A stretch of 64,000 nucleotides of DNA from Streptomyces sp. NRRL B-1347 (GCF_000720325.1 NZ_JOJM01000033.1:80801-144800), one strand, 5' to 3'; shown: positions 41,864 to 50,835, numbered from the stretch's first letter. A program made the numbers and translations. Notes: generated by a model not told the origin, from the letters alone.

Positions 41864-42403
41864 TCAGTCGGAGCGGCGGCGGCGGACGCTGCGCAGGGCC
41901 ACGGCGACGGCGGCGGCCCCCGCGAGCACCAGGCCGACGACGGCGTGCCGGGTGCCGGGCCCGGCCTCCTCGGCGACCGCGGCCACGGGCTGCAGATCGG
42001 CGGTGCCGCCCCCGCCGGCCCGCACGGGCGCCTGCGGCGTGGCCTGGGCGCCGCCGACCCGGACGGTGCCGACGCCCTGGTGCGGGTGTCCGTCGCAGGT
42101 CACGGTGATCTCGTACGTTCCCGAGATCCCGGCCCTGATCCGCGCGGACCCGGTGAGCGACTTACCGCCGCTCCCGGTCAGCGCGGCGTCCTTCGCGAAC
42201 GCCCCGGAGCCCGCGGCACCGGTCGTGCCGCGGCACCCCGAGACCCGTACCTCGACCTGCCCGCCCGGCACCGCGTCGGCGGGTGCGACCTGGGCCCTGA
42301 CCTGGTCCTGGTCGTGCGCGACGGCCGGTGCGGGCGCCCCCGCGAGCGCGCCCGCGAGGGCGAGAGCCCCCGCGCCACGCACGGCAAGCGAACATATGCG
42401 CAT
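41864..42403 (-). CDS. exported protein with C-terminal membrane anchor, sortase partner
   Basis: A 179-residue protein: signal peptide ending APAVA, an Ig-like beta domain with two cysteines (SGCRG and VTCDG, likely disulfide), a Gly-rich linker, and a C-terminal membrane segment (about 153-170) with RSVRRRR tail. It looks like a sortase substrate by architecture, but before the segment stands EEAGPGTRH rather than an LPxTG or LAxTG motif. It may be a non-cleaved partner of the class F sortase encoded next to it, or use a variant signal. RBS AGGAGG lies before ATG 42403. Confidence 0.75.
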   Translation of the reverse strand: MRICSLAVRGAGALALAGALAGAPAPAVAHDQDQVRAQVAPADAVPGGQVEVRVSGCRGTTGAAGSGAFAKDAALTGSGGKSLTGSARIRAGISGTYEITVTCDGHPHQGVGTVRVGGAQATPQAPVRAGGGGTADLQPVAAVAEEAGPGTRHAVVGLVLAGAAAVAVALRSVRRRRSD

Positions 42404-42483
42404 CGTGAACCTCCTGTACCAGCAGATTCACGCGCGCGGGGCGTCAGCGCATCCTCAGCACACCCGTCCGGGCCGCGCCGGTC

Positions 42484-43263
42484 TCAGACCCGGTCGACGA
42501 GGTCGGCGATGGAGTCCACGACCTTGGAGGGCCGGAACGGGTACTGGTCGATGTCGGCCCGGGAGGTGAGCCCGGTGAGCACGAGGAAGGTCTCCATCCC
42601 GGCTTCGAGGCCGGCGAGGACGTCCGTGTCCATGCGGTCGCCGATCATCGCGCTCGTCTCGGAGTGCGCCCCGATGGCGTTCAGGCCCGTCCGCATCATC
42701 AGGGGGTTCGGCTTCCCCGCGAAGTACGGCTTCTTGCCGGTCGCCTTGGTGATCAGGGCGGCCACGGCGCCGGTGGCGGGCAGCGGCCCCTCCGTGGAGG
42801 GTCCGGTCTCGTCCGGGTTCGTGCAGATGAAGCGGGCCCCGTCGTTGATGAGCCGCACGGCCTTGGTCATGGCCTCGAAGGAGTACGTGCGGGTCTCGCC
42901 GAGCACCACGTAGTCCGGGTCGTGGTCGGTCAGGACGTACCCGATGTCGTGCAGGGCGGTCGTCAGGCCCGCCTCGCCGATCACGTACGCCGTGCCGCCG
43001 GGCCGCTGGTCGTCGAGGAACTTCGCGGTGGCCAGGGCCGAGGTCCAGATGTTCTCGACGGGCACTTCGAGGCCCATGCGGGTCAGCCGGGCCTGGAGGT
43101 CGCGGGCGGTGTAGATGGAGTTGTTGGTGAGCACGAGGAACGGCTTGCCGGACTCGCGGAGCTTCTTGATGAAGGAGTCGGCGCCGGGGATCGGCACGCC
43201 CTCGTGGATGAGCACCCCGTCCATGTCGGTGAGCCACGATTCGATGGGCTTGCGCTCTGCCAT
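42484..43263 (-). CDS. HAD-IIA (NagD-like) phosphatase
   Basis: A 259-residue cytosolic hydrolase; ATG 43263 with AGGAG upstream. Nucleophile Asp13 and acid Asp15 in LTDMDGVLIHEG, the second motif LTNNS, Lys in GKPNPLM and the acidic pair in MIGDRMDTDV are all intact. Members dephosphorylate small sugar phosphates or nucleotides; the substrate here is unknown. It stands alone between the sortase pair and a phosphodiesterase gene. Confidence 0.87.
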   Translation of the reverse strand: MAERKPIESWLTDMDGVLIHEGVPIPGADSFIKKLRESGKPFLVLTNNSIYTARDLQARLTRMGLEVPVENIWTSALATAKFLDDQRPGGTAYVIGEAGLTTALHDIGYVLTDHDPDYVVLGETRTYSFEAMTKAVRLINDGARFICTNPDETGPSTEGPLPATGAVAALITKATGKKPYFAGKPNPLMMRTGLNAIGAHSETSAMIGDRMDTDVLAGLEAGMETFLVLTGLTSRADIDQYPFRPSKVVDSIADLVDRV

Positions 43264-43344
43264 GGGGTGCACTCCTGCGGGTCTGCGTGAAGCAAGTGGC
43301 TTGCGGGGCGTCGGAACGACGCTGTGCCGACGCCCCAAGCCTAA

Positions 43345-44841
43345 TCAGGAAGGCTTGATCCCGACCCCGTCGATCACCCAGTACCAGTTGTTGCCCCCGG
43401 TGTAGCGGAAGCGGACCCGCGCGGTCCGGGCTCCGGCGGGGACCTGGAGCCGTACGGTCTCCACGACGGAGGGCGTGTCGGCGGTGTACGTCTTGACGAC
43501 GGCGGGCGCCCCGCCGTCGTAGGAGACGAGCACCTGGCCCTGCTGCGGGGACTCCTGGCGGTAGAACGTGGTGTAGGTGAGCGTGGCCGGGGCGCCGCCC
43601 GTGACCTCGTACGCGGGGCTGACGAGGGTGGAGTCGAAGGTGCCGGTGACGGACTTGTCGGACCACTCGTCGCCGTCGGCGACGGCGAAGACGTTCCTGG
43701 CCCTGAGGTTGAGTTCGCGCTGCTGGTCGCGCTCGGTCTTCGTCCAGAACTCGTCCGTGGTGAAGGACCAGCCGCGCCACTCGGTGACGCCTCCGCCGCC
43801 CATCCGCGTGTTGTCGACGCTCCAGCCGTCCGGCGGGGTGTGGGTGAAGCCGATGACGCCGGAGCCGATGCCGGTCTCGTCGACGCGCGGCTCGAGCCGG
43901 TCGCGCAGCGCGTCGAAGGCGTCCGGGCGCGGCTGCTGCACGGGGCGGCCGTCCAGGCCCCAGTCGGGGTCGACCGCGACGCCGAGGTGGGCGAGCGCGC
44001 TGACGGCGACGTCGGGCATGCGCACGTCGTGCCGTACGGAACCGGCGGTGAGCCCGCCCCCGACGGCGATGAGGAAGGTCTGCCGCTCGGGCCAGCTGGA
44101 GCCGCCGTGGCCGCCCGCGTCGGTGTGGCCGTGGTCGGCGGTCACCATGACCAGCCAGTCCTCGTCCCCGTACGCCGGACGCCCGGTCATGGCGTCGAGG
44201 ATGCGGCCGACCTGGGCGTCGGCGCCGTGGATGGCGTCGAGGTAGGCGCGGCTGGCGGCGCCGTCGGCGTGTCCGGCGTGGTCGATGTTGTCGAGCTGGA
44301 GGAAGACGGCGTCGGGGTCGCCGTCGGTGAGGGCGGTGACGGCGCGCTTCGTGGTGCCCGCGTCGTACTCGGCGGACGGCGTGGAGACGCGGGTATCGAC
44401 CTTCGACGAGAAGATCGTGTCGGTGATGGGGGCCCAGGACGACACGGCGTAGGTGCGCAGGGCGGGCTTCGCGGCCTCGGCGCGCGTCATGAAGTCGGGG
44501 TAGCGGGCGAGGTCGTGGCCGGTGAAGTCGTTGTTCACGACCTTGTGCTTGTCGGGCCAGACGCCGGTGAGGAGCGTGGACCAGCCGGGCCCTGACATGG
44601 TGGGGGCGAGCGGGTTGGCGTAGATGCTGCTCGGGGCGGTGAGGCCGCGTGCCATCAGGGACTTCAGGCGCGGCGCGGCAGCGTCCTCGATCCGCTTCAG
44701 GAGCGCGCCGTCGAGGCCGATGACCAGGACCTTGGGCTTGCGCGCGGCGGCGGCGCGGGCGAGGCCCGACAGGGGCCCGGCGGCGGTGGCGAGGGCCGCG
44801 GCGGAGACCAGGAGCGAACGGCGGCGGATGCCGTGGGACAC
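43345..44841 (-). CDS. Tat-exported alkaline phosphatase-superfamily phosphodiesterase
   Basis: A 498-residue protein from GTG 44841 (GGAGG upstream). Tat signal GIRRRSLLVSAAALATAAG, then the phosphodiesterase/nucleotide pyrophosphatase fold: LVIGLDGALL, PGWSTLLTGVWP (nucleophile region), LDNIDHAGHADG and VMVTADHGH for the two metals. The C-terminal 150 residues form a beta-sandwich that may bind substrate or wall. It sits next to an aminophosphonate operon, and phosphonoacetate hydrolase belongs to the same superfamily, so action on phosphonate or phosphodiester outside the cell is plausible. A terminator separates the two. Confidence 0.85.
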   Translation of the reverse strand: MSHGIRRRSLLVSAAALATAAGPLSGLARAAAARKPKVLVIGLDGALLKRIEDAAAPRLKSLMARGLTAPSSIYANPLAPTMSGPGWSTLLTGVWPDKHKVVNNDFTGHDLARYPDFMTRAEAAKPALRTYAVSSWAPITDTIFSSKVDTRVSTPSAEYDAGTTKRAVTALTDGDPDAVFLQLDNIDHAGHADGAASRAYLDAIHGADAQVGRILDAMTGRPAYGDEDWLVMVTADHGHTDAGGHGGSSWPERQTFLIAVGGGLTAGSVRHDVRMPDVAVSALAHLGVAVDPDWGLDGRPVQQPRPDAFDALRDRLEPRVDETGIGSGVIGFTHTPPDGWSVDNTRMGGGGVTEWRGWSFTTDEFWTKTERDQQRELNLRARNVFAVADGDEWSDKSVTGTFDSTLVSPAYEVTGGAPATLTYTTFYRQESPQQGQVLVSYDGGAPAVVKTYTADTPSVVETVRLQVPAGARTARVRFRYTGGNNWYWVIDGVGIKPS

Positions 44842-44930
44842 GGTTCCTCCAGAGGTGACGGGGGTGAGGAGAGTGCGAGGGTGCAGGGGGTGCCGGGGGT
44901 GCAGGGGTGAAGCATGCGGGCAGGCATGGC

Positions 44931-44956
44931 AACGCCCCTGGCTGCGCAGGGGCGTT
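44931..44956 (-). terminator. terminator of the aminophosphonate operon
   Basis: AACGCCCCTG (44931-44940), 6-base loop, CAGGGGCGTT (44947-44956): a perfect 10-bp stem 46 bases beyond the stop of the substrate-binding protein gene. Confidence 0.75.
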
Positions 44957-45001
44957 GACGGGAGATGCGGGTGTATGTGGGGGGGGTGGGGAGGGGTGGG
45001 G

Positions 45002-46072
45002 TCAGCTGCCGGTCGCGGACTTCCAGTCGTCCACGTACTCCGTGAGGTTCTTGGAGATATCGTCCCAGTCCGGCTCGAAGACTTCGACACCGTCCACGAG
45101 CTTGTCGAGGGCGATGGCGTTGGCGTCGGTGGCCTTGACGTCCTTGCGGGCCGCGAAGCCGCCGCCGATCTCGCTGACCTGCCGCTGGGCGGTCCTGCTG
45201 AGGAGGTAGTCGAGGAACTTCTTCGCGTTGGCGCTGTGCGGGGCCTTGTTCACCAGGCCCGCGGCGTAGGGCAGCGCGAAGGTGGTGGGCTTCTTGCCCT
45301 CCTTGGCCGGGAACCAGATGCCGAGGTTGGGCATGTCCTTGGACTGGGCGTAGTTCATCTGGACGTCGCCGTTGGCCACGAGCAGCTCGCCCTTGTCGAC
45401 CTTGGGCGCGAGCTTGCCGGTGGAGGCGGACGGGCCGACGTTGTTCGACTGGAGCTTGCCCAGGTACTTCAGGGCGGGCTCCTTGCCGCCGAAGTCGTGC
45501 ACGGCCTTGATGAGCACGGCGGTGCCGTCGCCCGCGACGCCCGGCGTGGAGTACTGGATCTTGTTCTTGTACGCGCCGTCGGTCAGCTCGTCCCAGGTCC
45601 TGGGGGCCTTGGAGCCTTTCAGCTCCTGCTTGTTGTAGATGAAGCCGAAGTAGTTGTTCACGACGGCGGTCCACTTGCCGTCGGGCGCCTTGTTCGCGCC
45701 GTCGACCTGTGCGGAGCCCGCGGGCTCGTACGCCTGCAACAGGCCCTTCTCGTCGGCCTGCTGGATGAACGGCGGCAGTGTGACGAGGACGTCGGCCTGG
45801 GTGTTGGACTTCTCGCGGACGGCGCGCTGCACCATCTCGCCGGAGCCGCCCTCGACGTACTTGACCTCGATGCCGGTCTTCTTCTCGAAGTCCTTGAACA
45901 CCCGGTCGTACCAGCCGTCGCCGTTCTCGCCCTTCAGGCCGTCGGCGCTGTAGACGGTGACGACCTTGGCGTCGGACGCGGCGGAGTCGCCGCCGCAGGC
46001 GGTGAGGGTGGTGGCGAGCAGGGCGCAGCCGCCGAGGGCGGCGAGCGCGCGGACGGGGGTGACGGTACGCAT
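45002..46072 (-). CDS. ABC transporter substrate-binding lipoprotein (2-aminoethylphosphonate type)
   Basis: A 356-residue lipoprotein with lipobox LTACGG (Cys26). The mature fold is that of the iron/2-aminoethylphosphonate group: VVTVYSADGLKGENGDGWYD, GIEVKYVEGGSGEM, VVNNYFGFIYNKQELKG. It sits at the end of an operon with phosphonate-linked enzymes, so an aminophosphonate is the likely ligand rather than ferric ion; no Tyr pair typical of iron binding is obvious. ATG 46072 has AAGGAG upstream. Confidence 0.82.
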   Translation of the reverse strand: MRTVTPVRALAALGGCALLATTLTACGGDSAASDAKVVTVYSADGLKGENGDGWYDRVFKDFEKKTGIEVKYVEGGSGEMVQRAVREKSNTQADVLVTLPPFIQQADEKGLLQAYEPAGSAQVDGANKAPDGKWTAVVNNYFGFIYNKQELKGSKAPRTWDELTDGAYKNKIQYSTPGVAGDGTAVLIKAVHDFGGKEPALKYLGKLQSNNVGPSASTGKLAPKVDKGELLVANGDVQMNYAQSKDMPNLGIWFPAKEGKKPTTFALPYAAGLVNKAPHSANAKKFLDYLLSRTAQRQVSEIGGGFAARKDVKATDANAIALDKLVDGVEVFEPDWDDISKNLTEYVDDWKSATGS

Positions 46073-46123
46073 GACGTGTCGTGCTCCTTGAAGAGGCTTG
46101 CGCGGATGGAGGGGTCGGACGGG

Positions 46124-46942
46124 TCAGCGGTAGGAGGCGCGGGTGCGCACGCGCGACACCGCGAACAGGACGAGCAGCGTCGCCGCCATGAGGACCACGG
46201 CGAGGGCGGCCCCGGTGAAGGCGGCCCCGCGGTCGGTGGCCGCGTAGATCCGCACGGGCAGCGGCGTCCAGTCCGGCGGGTAGAGCATCATCGTGGCGCT
46301 CAGCTCGCCCATGGACAGGGCGAAGCAGAGGCCGGCCGCCGCCGTCAGGGACGGCAGGAGGAGCGGCAGCTTCACCCGCCACAGGACGTAGCCGGGCCGG
46401 GCGCCCAGGGACGCGGCGGCCTGCTCGTACGCCGGGTCGAGGCGCCGCACGGCCGCCGATACGGACTGGTACGCGAAGGCCGTGACGAGGACGGCGTGCG
46501 CGAGGACGACGATCGTGGACGTGCCGTTGAGGATCATCGGCGGCTTGCTGAAGGCGACGAGCAGCGCGAGCCCGACGACGACCGACGGCACGGCGACGGG
46601 CAGCATGAACAGCGTGTCGAGCACCCGGCCCCACAGCCGCGAGACGCCGCCGCCGCGCCGCTTGAGGGCGTCGGCGGCCAGGGCGGCCCAGGTGCCCACG
46701 GTCAGGGCGAGGGCGCTCGCGCCGAGCGCGGTGAGCAGGCTGGTGGTGAGGGCCTCCAGGGACTCGCCCCGGGTCGCCGCCGAGTAGTGCTCGGTGGTGA
46801 ACGCGGACGGGAACGCCCCCGACCAGTGGCCCGCGAACGAGGCCGCGACGATGACGGCGAGCGGCAGCGCGAACACCGGCAGGAAGAGGACGGCGAACAC
46901 CGCCCACAGCCCCCACTTGCCCTTGCGGCTATGCACCAGCAC
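46124..46942 (-). CDS. ABC transporter permease (phosphonate operon, second)
   Basis: A 272-residue inner-membrane protein from GTG 46942, overlapping the preceding permease gene by 14 bases. About six segments and the EAA-type loop QAAASLGARPGYVLWRVKLP that contacts the ATPase. It pairs with the other permease to form the import channel (PhnV-like in the 2-aminoethylphosphonate system). Confidence 0.83.
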   Translation of the reverse strand: MLVHSRKGKWGLWAVFAVLFLPVFALPLAVIVAASFAGHWSGAFPSAFTTEHYSAATRGESLEALTTSLLTALGASALALTVGTWAALAADALKRRGGGVSRLWGRVLDTLFMLPVAVPSVVVGLALLVAFSKPPMILNGTSTIVVLAHAVLVTAFAYQSVSAAVRRLDPAYEQAAASLGARPGYVLWRVKLPLLLPSLTAAAGLCFALSMGELSATMMLYPPDWTPLPVRIYAATDRGAAFTGAALAVVLMAATLLVLFAVSRVRTRASYR

Positions 46943-47744
46943 GACGGCTCACCACCCGGTACAGGCCGTAGAGGCCCACGGAGATCGCGATGTTGACGAC
47001 GGCGACGACGCAGGCGGCCGGGTAGTCGGACTCCAGCATCGCCTTGCCGTAGATGAGGGTCGGCAGGGTCGTGACGCCCTTGGCCCCGGTGAACAGGACG
47101 ATCCCGAACTCGTTCAGGCACATCACCAGGACGAGGCTGCCGCCCGCCGCGAGCGCGGGCAGCGCCTCCGGCAGGATCACCTTCCGCACGATCCGCGCGG
47201 GCCGCGCGCCGAGGCTGGAGGCCACCTCCAGCTGCGCGGTGTCGAGCTGCGAGAAGGCGGCGAGCAGCGGCCGCATCACGAACGGCGTGAAGTACGTGAT
47301 CTCGGCGAGCAGCACGCCCCACGGCGTGGTCAGGAACTGGAAGGGCCCGTCGCCGCTCCCGGTCGCGTCCGTCCACAGGCCGTTGGCCATGCCCTTGGTG
47401 CCGTAGATGAACAGCAGCGCGAGCGTGATGAGGAAGGACGGGAAGGACAGGAAGACGTCGATGAACCTGGCGACGGCCTTCCCGCCGGGGAACGGCACGA
47501 ACGCGATGACCAGCGCGAGCACGAACCCGAGCACCAGACACCCGACGGTCGCCCCCACGGCCAGCCACACGGTGGTCCCGAGCGCGTCCCGGAAGGACTC
47601 CGAGGCGAACACATCGGCATACGGCTGGAGGGACGTACCCCCCGTATCCGGCCGCACGGACTGCTGCACGACAAGGGCAAGCGGATAGAGAAACACGAGC
47701 CCGAGCAGAGCGAGTGGCGGCAACGCCCAGACGAAGGCAGGCAC
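46929..47744 (-). CDS. ABC transporter permease (phosphonate operon, first)
   Basis: About 271 residues from GTG 47744, which has AGGAGA four bases upstream and starts directly with the first membrane segment (FVWALPPLALLGLVF). The frame is open further to an ATG at 47885, but the extra 47 codons are encoded by a dispersed Streptomyces repeat and look non-native. The EAA loop VASSLGARPARIVRKVILPEA is clear. PhnU-like. Confidence 0.8.
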   Translation of the reverse strand: MPAFVWALPPLALLGLVFLYPLALVVQQSVRPDTGGTSLQPYADVFASESFRDALGTTVWLAVGATVGCLVLGFVLALVIAFVPFPGGKAVARFIDVFLSFPSFLITLALLFIYGTKGMANGLWTDATGSGDGPFQFLTTPWGVLLAEITYFTPFVMRPLLAAFSQLDTAQLEVASSLGARPARIVRKVILPEALPALAAGGSLVLVMCLNEFGIVLFTGAKGVTTLPTLIYGKAMLESDYPAACVVAVVNIAISVGLYGLYRVVSRRAGA

Positions 47745-47752
47745 TTGTCTCC

Positions 47753-47826
47753 TGCCCTGTGGGCAATCGTTCCGCAGGGCGAGTGGGGCATCCCCTGCTC
47801 GAGCGGAGCCGAGAGCTTGGGGAGGG
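47753..47826. repeat. composite Streptomyces repeat inside the phosphonate operon
   Basis: A hairpin GCCCTGTGGGCAA-TCG-TTCCGCAGGGC is followed by a GC-rich palindromic piece CCCTGCTCGAGCGGAGCCGAG then GAGCTTGGGGAGGGG (split here). Both are sequence types I know as frequent in Streptomyces intergenic DNA. It lies between the ATPase stop and the permease start, where the frame happens to stay open. Confidence 0.6.
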
Positions 47827-47877
47827 GTGGGCACAGCCGAAGGTGCCGCCCCGTGTTCCACCAGGCCCGAGCCAAGG

Positions 47878-48933
47878 TCACCCATCGCCGTTCACCCCTG
47901 CGGACAGCAGCACCGCGTCCTCGGGCGCGAAGTGCAGCGTGACCTCCGCGCCCAGCGCGGGCGGCTCCCGCAGCTCCCGCACGTCGGCCTTCACCGCGTG
48001 CCCGCCCACGTCGACGTACAGCCGGTGCGTGGCCCCACGCCACTGCACCTCCGTGACGCTCCCGGTCAGCGCGTTGGGCCCGGGACCGAGCCCCATCAGG
48101 TGCGGCCGCACGCACAGCGTGGCCGTGACCCCGGCCGCCACCCCGTCCGTGGCGACCTTCACCTCGGCCGCGCCGAGGGACACCTGGCCCTCGCCCACGG
48201 ACACCGGCAGGAGGTTCGCGTTGCCCACGAAGGAGGCAGTGAATTCCGTGCGCGGGCGCCGGTACAGCTCCTGCGGCGTGCCCACGTCCCGCAGCCGGGC
48301 CCGGTCCATGACGGCGATCCGGTCGGCGAGGGTGAGCGCCTCGACCTGGTCGTGGGTGACGTACAGGATGGAGACGTCCGGCAGCTCCCGGTGGAGCCGG
48401 GCGAGTTCGGCGAGCATCCCGGAGCGCAGCTGCGCGTCGAGCGCGGACAGCGGCTCGTCGAGGAGGAGCACGCCCGGCCGGATGGCCAGGGCGCGGGCGA
48501 TGGCGACGCGCTGCTGCTGCCCGCCGGACAGCTCGCGCGGGTAGCGCTTGGCGTACCCGGCCATGCCGACCATCTCCAGGGCGTCGGCGACGCGTGCCGG
48601 GATCTCCGGCTTGGGCGCCTTCTGCGCCCTGAGGCCGAACGCCACGTTCTCGTCGACGCGCAGGTGCGGGAACAGCGCGTACTGCTGGACGACCATGCCG
48701 ATGCCGCGCCGGTGCGGCGGCAGGCCCGTCACGTCGCGGTCGCCGATGAACACCCGTCCGGCGGCGGGCGTCACGAATCCGGCGACGGCCCGCAGGGCGG
48801 TGGTCTTGCCGGACCCGGAGGGCCCGAGCAGCGCCATGACCTCGCCGGGCCCGACGGTCAGGTCGAGGGAGTCGAGGACGACGTTGCCGCCGTAGGAGAC
48901 GGTGACCGAGTCGAAGCGTATGCCGCTGCTCAT
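47878..48933 (-). CDS. ABC transporter ATPase (phosphonate operon)
   Basis: A 351-residue ATPase of the PotA/FbpC type; ATG 48933 overlaps the preceding stop (ATGA). Walker A LLGPSGSGKTT, Q-loop MVVQQYALFP, signature ELSGGQQQR, Walker B VLLLDEPLSALD and switch His YVTHDQ are intact, followed by a C-terminal TOBE-like regulatory domain (about 250-345). It energises the two permeases downstream. PhnT-like in the 2-aminoethylphosphonate system. Confidence 0.86.
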   Translation of the reverse strand: MSSGIRFDSVTVSYGGNVVLDSLDLTVGPGEVMALLGPSGSGKTTALRAVAGFVTPAAGRVFIGDRDVTGLPPHRRGIGMVVQQYALFPHLRVDENVAFGLRAQKAPKPEIPARVADALEMVGMAGYAKRYPRELSGGQQQRVAIARALAIRPGVLLLDEPLSALDAQLRSGMLAELARLHRELPDVSILYVTHDQVEALTLADRIAVMDRARLRDVGTPQELYRRPRTEFTASFVGNANLLPVSVGEGQVSLGAAEVKVATDGVAAGVTATLCVRPHLMGLGPGPNALTGSVTEVQWRGATHRLYVDVGGHAVKADVRELREPPALGAEVTLHFAPEDAVLLSAGVNGDG

Positions 48934-49634
48934 GACCCGAAGCCCCGTATCAGGGCGGGCAGTTCCGCGACCGACGGCAGCACGTGCGTGGCTCCGGCGT
49001 CCCGCAGGGCGGGCTCGTCGTGGGCGCCGGTGCGCCCCCCCGCCACGATCCCGGCGCCGGCGCGGACGCCGCTGCGCATGTCGTACGCAGTGTCCCCGGA
49101 GACGGCGATCTCGCGCACCGAGTCGGCGGCGCCGGTCCTGAGGAAGGCGGCGAGCACCATGTCCGGGTAGGGGCGCCCGCGCCCGCCCGCGTCGGCGGGG
49201 CACAGGGTGAGGTCCGCCAGGTCCCGCCAGCCGAGGGCGGCCAGGATCGCGTCCTGGGTGACGCGGGCGAAGCCCGTGGTCAGGACCACGGTGAGGCCGT
49301 CGGCCCGGAGTTCGTCGATGGCTTCGCGGGCCCCGGCGAGCGGTGCGACGAGGCCGCCGTCGACCAGTTCGCCGTACGCCTTCTCGAAGGCGGTGTTGGC
49401 GCGCCGCGCCAGGTCCTCGGCGCCGAACAGGTGCCGGAAGACGGAGATCTTGGACTCGCCCATGGTGGCGCGGACGTAGTCGAGCTTCGCCGCGTGGTCG
49501 GGCGAGCCCGGCTCCACGCCGAGCTCTCCGGCGGCCGCGGCGAAGGCCCGCTCCACCAGGCCGCCGTCGGCGACGGTGGTCCCGGCCATGTCGAGTACGG
49601 CCAGCTTGATGTGCGCGTTCAACTCTCTCACCAT
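48930..49634 (-). CDS. phosphonatase-like HAD hydrolase
   Basis: A 234-residue hydrolase. ATG 49634 (or GTG 49631) overlaps the upstream stop. The nucleophile Asp15 is in VLDMAGTTVADGG, matching the DWAGTT of phosphonoacetaldehyde hydrolase rather than generic HAD enzymes, and Lys62 in ATMGESKISVF stands where phosphonatase has its Schiff-base lysine. It should cleave the C-P bond of a phosphono-aldehyde made by the FAD enzyme encoded just upstream. It matches the phosphonatase-like group known to co-occur with that oxidase. Confidence 0.83.
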   Translation of the reverse strand: MVRELNAHIKLAVLDMAGTTVADGGLVERAFAAAAGELGVEPGSPDHAAKLDYVRATMGESKISVFRHLFGAEDLARRANTAFEKAYGELVDGGLVAPLAGAREAIDELRADGLTVVLTTGFARVTQDAILAALGWRDLADLTLCPADAGGRGRPYPDMVLAAFLRTGAADSVREIAVSGDTAYDMRSGVRAGAGIVAGGRTGAHDEPALRDAGATHVLPSVAELPALIRGFGS

Positions 49635-50749
49635 CCCAGCTCGTTGGCGGTCTGCTCGGCGATCGCGGGCGAGCAGGTCATGCCGCGCCCGCCGGGCCCG
49701 GTGACCAGCCACACCCCGTCGCGCACCTGCTCGCGGTGCACGACCCTGCTGGTGTCGACGCACTGCGCGTACACCCCCGCCCAGCGCCGCCGGACCTTCG
49801 GCAGCGGGCGTCCCAGGAAGCCCTCGACGACCTCGGTGAGGTGGTCGTAGGGGTCCTCGACGGTGTCGAAGGCGAAGGGGTGCTCGTACTCGTGGGTGTC
49901 GCCGATGGTCAGGCCGCCGTCCGCGCGCTGCACCATGAGCAGCTGCATCTTGTGGGCGGCGGCCGTGGCGGGCTGCGCCTGCCCGGCGTTGAGGGCGTCC
50001 AGCTCCGGGGACCGGTAGGCCGGGTAGTAGCGGAAGCTGTCGGCGTCGGCGACGGACGTGGTGAGCGGCTCGCCCAGCGGGTCGGTCTGCATCATCTGGA
50101 GCCGCACCCGGCGCACCGGGAGCTCCGGCGCAAGCTCGCGGACGAGGCCGCCGAGCCAGGCGCCGGTGCACAGCACGACGGCGTCGCCGGTGTGCACGTC
50201 GCCGTGGTCGTCGCGCACCGACGCGGGGCCGGTCACGTCGCGGACCTCGCGGCCGGGCAGGAAGGTGTAGCGCGGGGACTTCAGGAGCTCCTCGCGCAGG
50301 CGCAGCTGCGCGGTGCGCGGCTCGACGGCGGCGTCCCGCTCGCACCACAGGGCGGCGGCGAAGTCGCCGCGCAGGGCCGGGTTGAGCGCGCGGGCCTCCT
50401 CGGGGGCGAGCAGCTTGTAGCCGCGGGCGGCGGCGTCGGGCCGGGCGAGCGCGGCCTCGGCGACGGCGCGCTCCCGCTCGGTGCGCACCAGGGTCAGCGA
50501 CCCGTTGGCACGGAAGCCGAGGCCCGGGACGCGGGCGCCGATGCCCTCCCACAGCTCGCGGGCGCGCAGGGCCGTCTCCAGCTCCTCGCCGCCCGCGCGG
50601 CCGCTGACCCATATCTGCCCGAAGTTGCGCAGGGACGCGCCCCGGGCCTCGCTCTCGCGCTCGATCTGTACGACCTCGTGGCCGCGCTCCACTGCGTGCC
50701 AGGCGTGCATGGTTCCGACCACGCCTGCTCCTACGACGATGACTCTCAC
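49628..50749 (-). CDS. FAD-dependent oxidoreductase (aminophosphonate oxidase type)
   Basis: A 373-residue DAO-family flavoprotein. GTG 50749 is at the Rossmann start RVIVVGAGVVGTMHAW and has AAAGGAG ten bases upstream. Further flavin motifs: GASLRNFGQIWVSG, AVVLCTGAWLGGLV and VTGPGGRGMTCSPA. This is the oxidoreductase group that is linked by gene order to phosphonatase-like HAD proteins; it probably oxidises an aminophosphonate (a hydroxylated or N-methylated 2-aminoethylphosphonate) to the aldehyde. First enzyme gene of the operon, with a GntR-type site 77 bases upstream. Confidence 0.83.
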   Translation of the reverse strand: MRVIVVGAGVVGTMHAWHAVERGHEVVQIERESEARGASLRNFGQIWVSGRAGGEELETALRARELWEGIGARVPGLGFRANGSLTLVRTERERAVAEAALARPDAAARGYKLLAPEEARALNPALRGDFAAALWCERDAAVEPRTAQLRLREELLKSPRYTFLPGREVRDVTGPASVRDDHGDVHTGDAVVLCTGAWLGGLVRELAPELPVRRVRLQMMQTDPLGEPLTTSVADADSFRYYPAYRSPELDALNAGQAQPATAAAHKMQLLMVQRADGGLTIGDTHEYEHPFAFDTVEDPYDHLTEVVEGFLGRPLPKVRRRWAGVYAQCVDTSRVVHREQVRDGVWLVTGPGGRGMTCSPAIAEQTANELGW

Positions 50750-50825
50750 GGCGACAACGCTCCTTTCGGCGGGTGACCCGGTGTGGGCCGGATGGCAACC
50801 AAAGGGTGAACTGCCGAGCAAGTTT

Positions 50826-50835
50826 GGCCTAGACC
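50826..50835. promoter_or_regulatory. candidate operator of the GntR/HutC regulator
   Basis: GGCCTAGACC, nine of ten bases identical to the GGTCTAGACC core bound by HutC-subfamily GntR proteins such as DasR. It lies in the 160-base gap between the GntR gene and the FAD oxidase gene, in promoter position for the operon. Confidence 0.55.
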
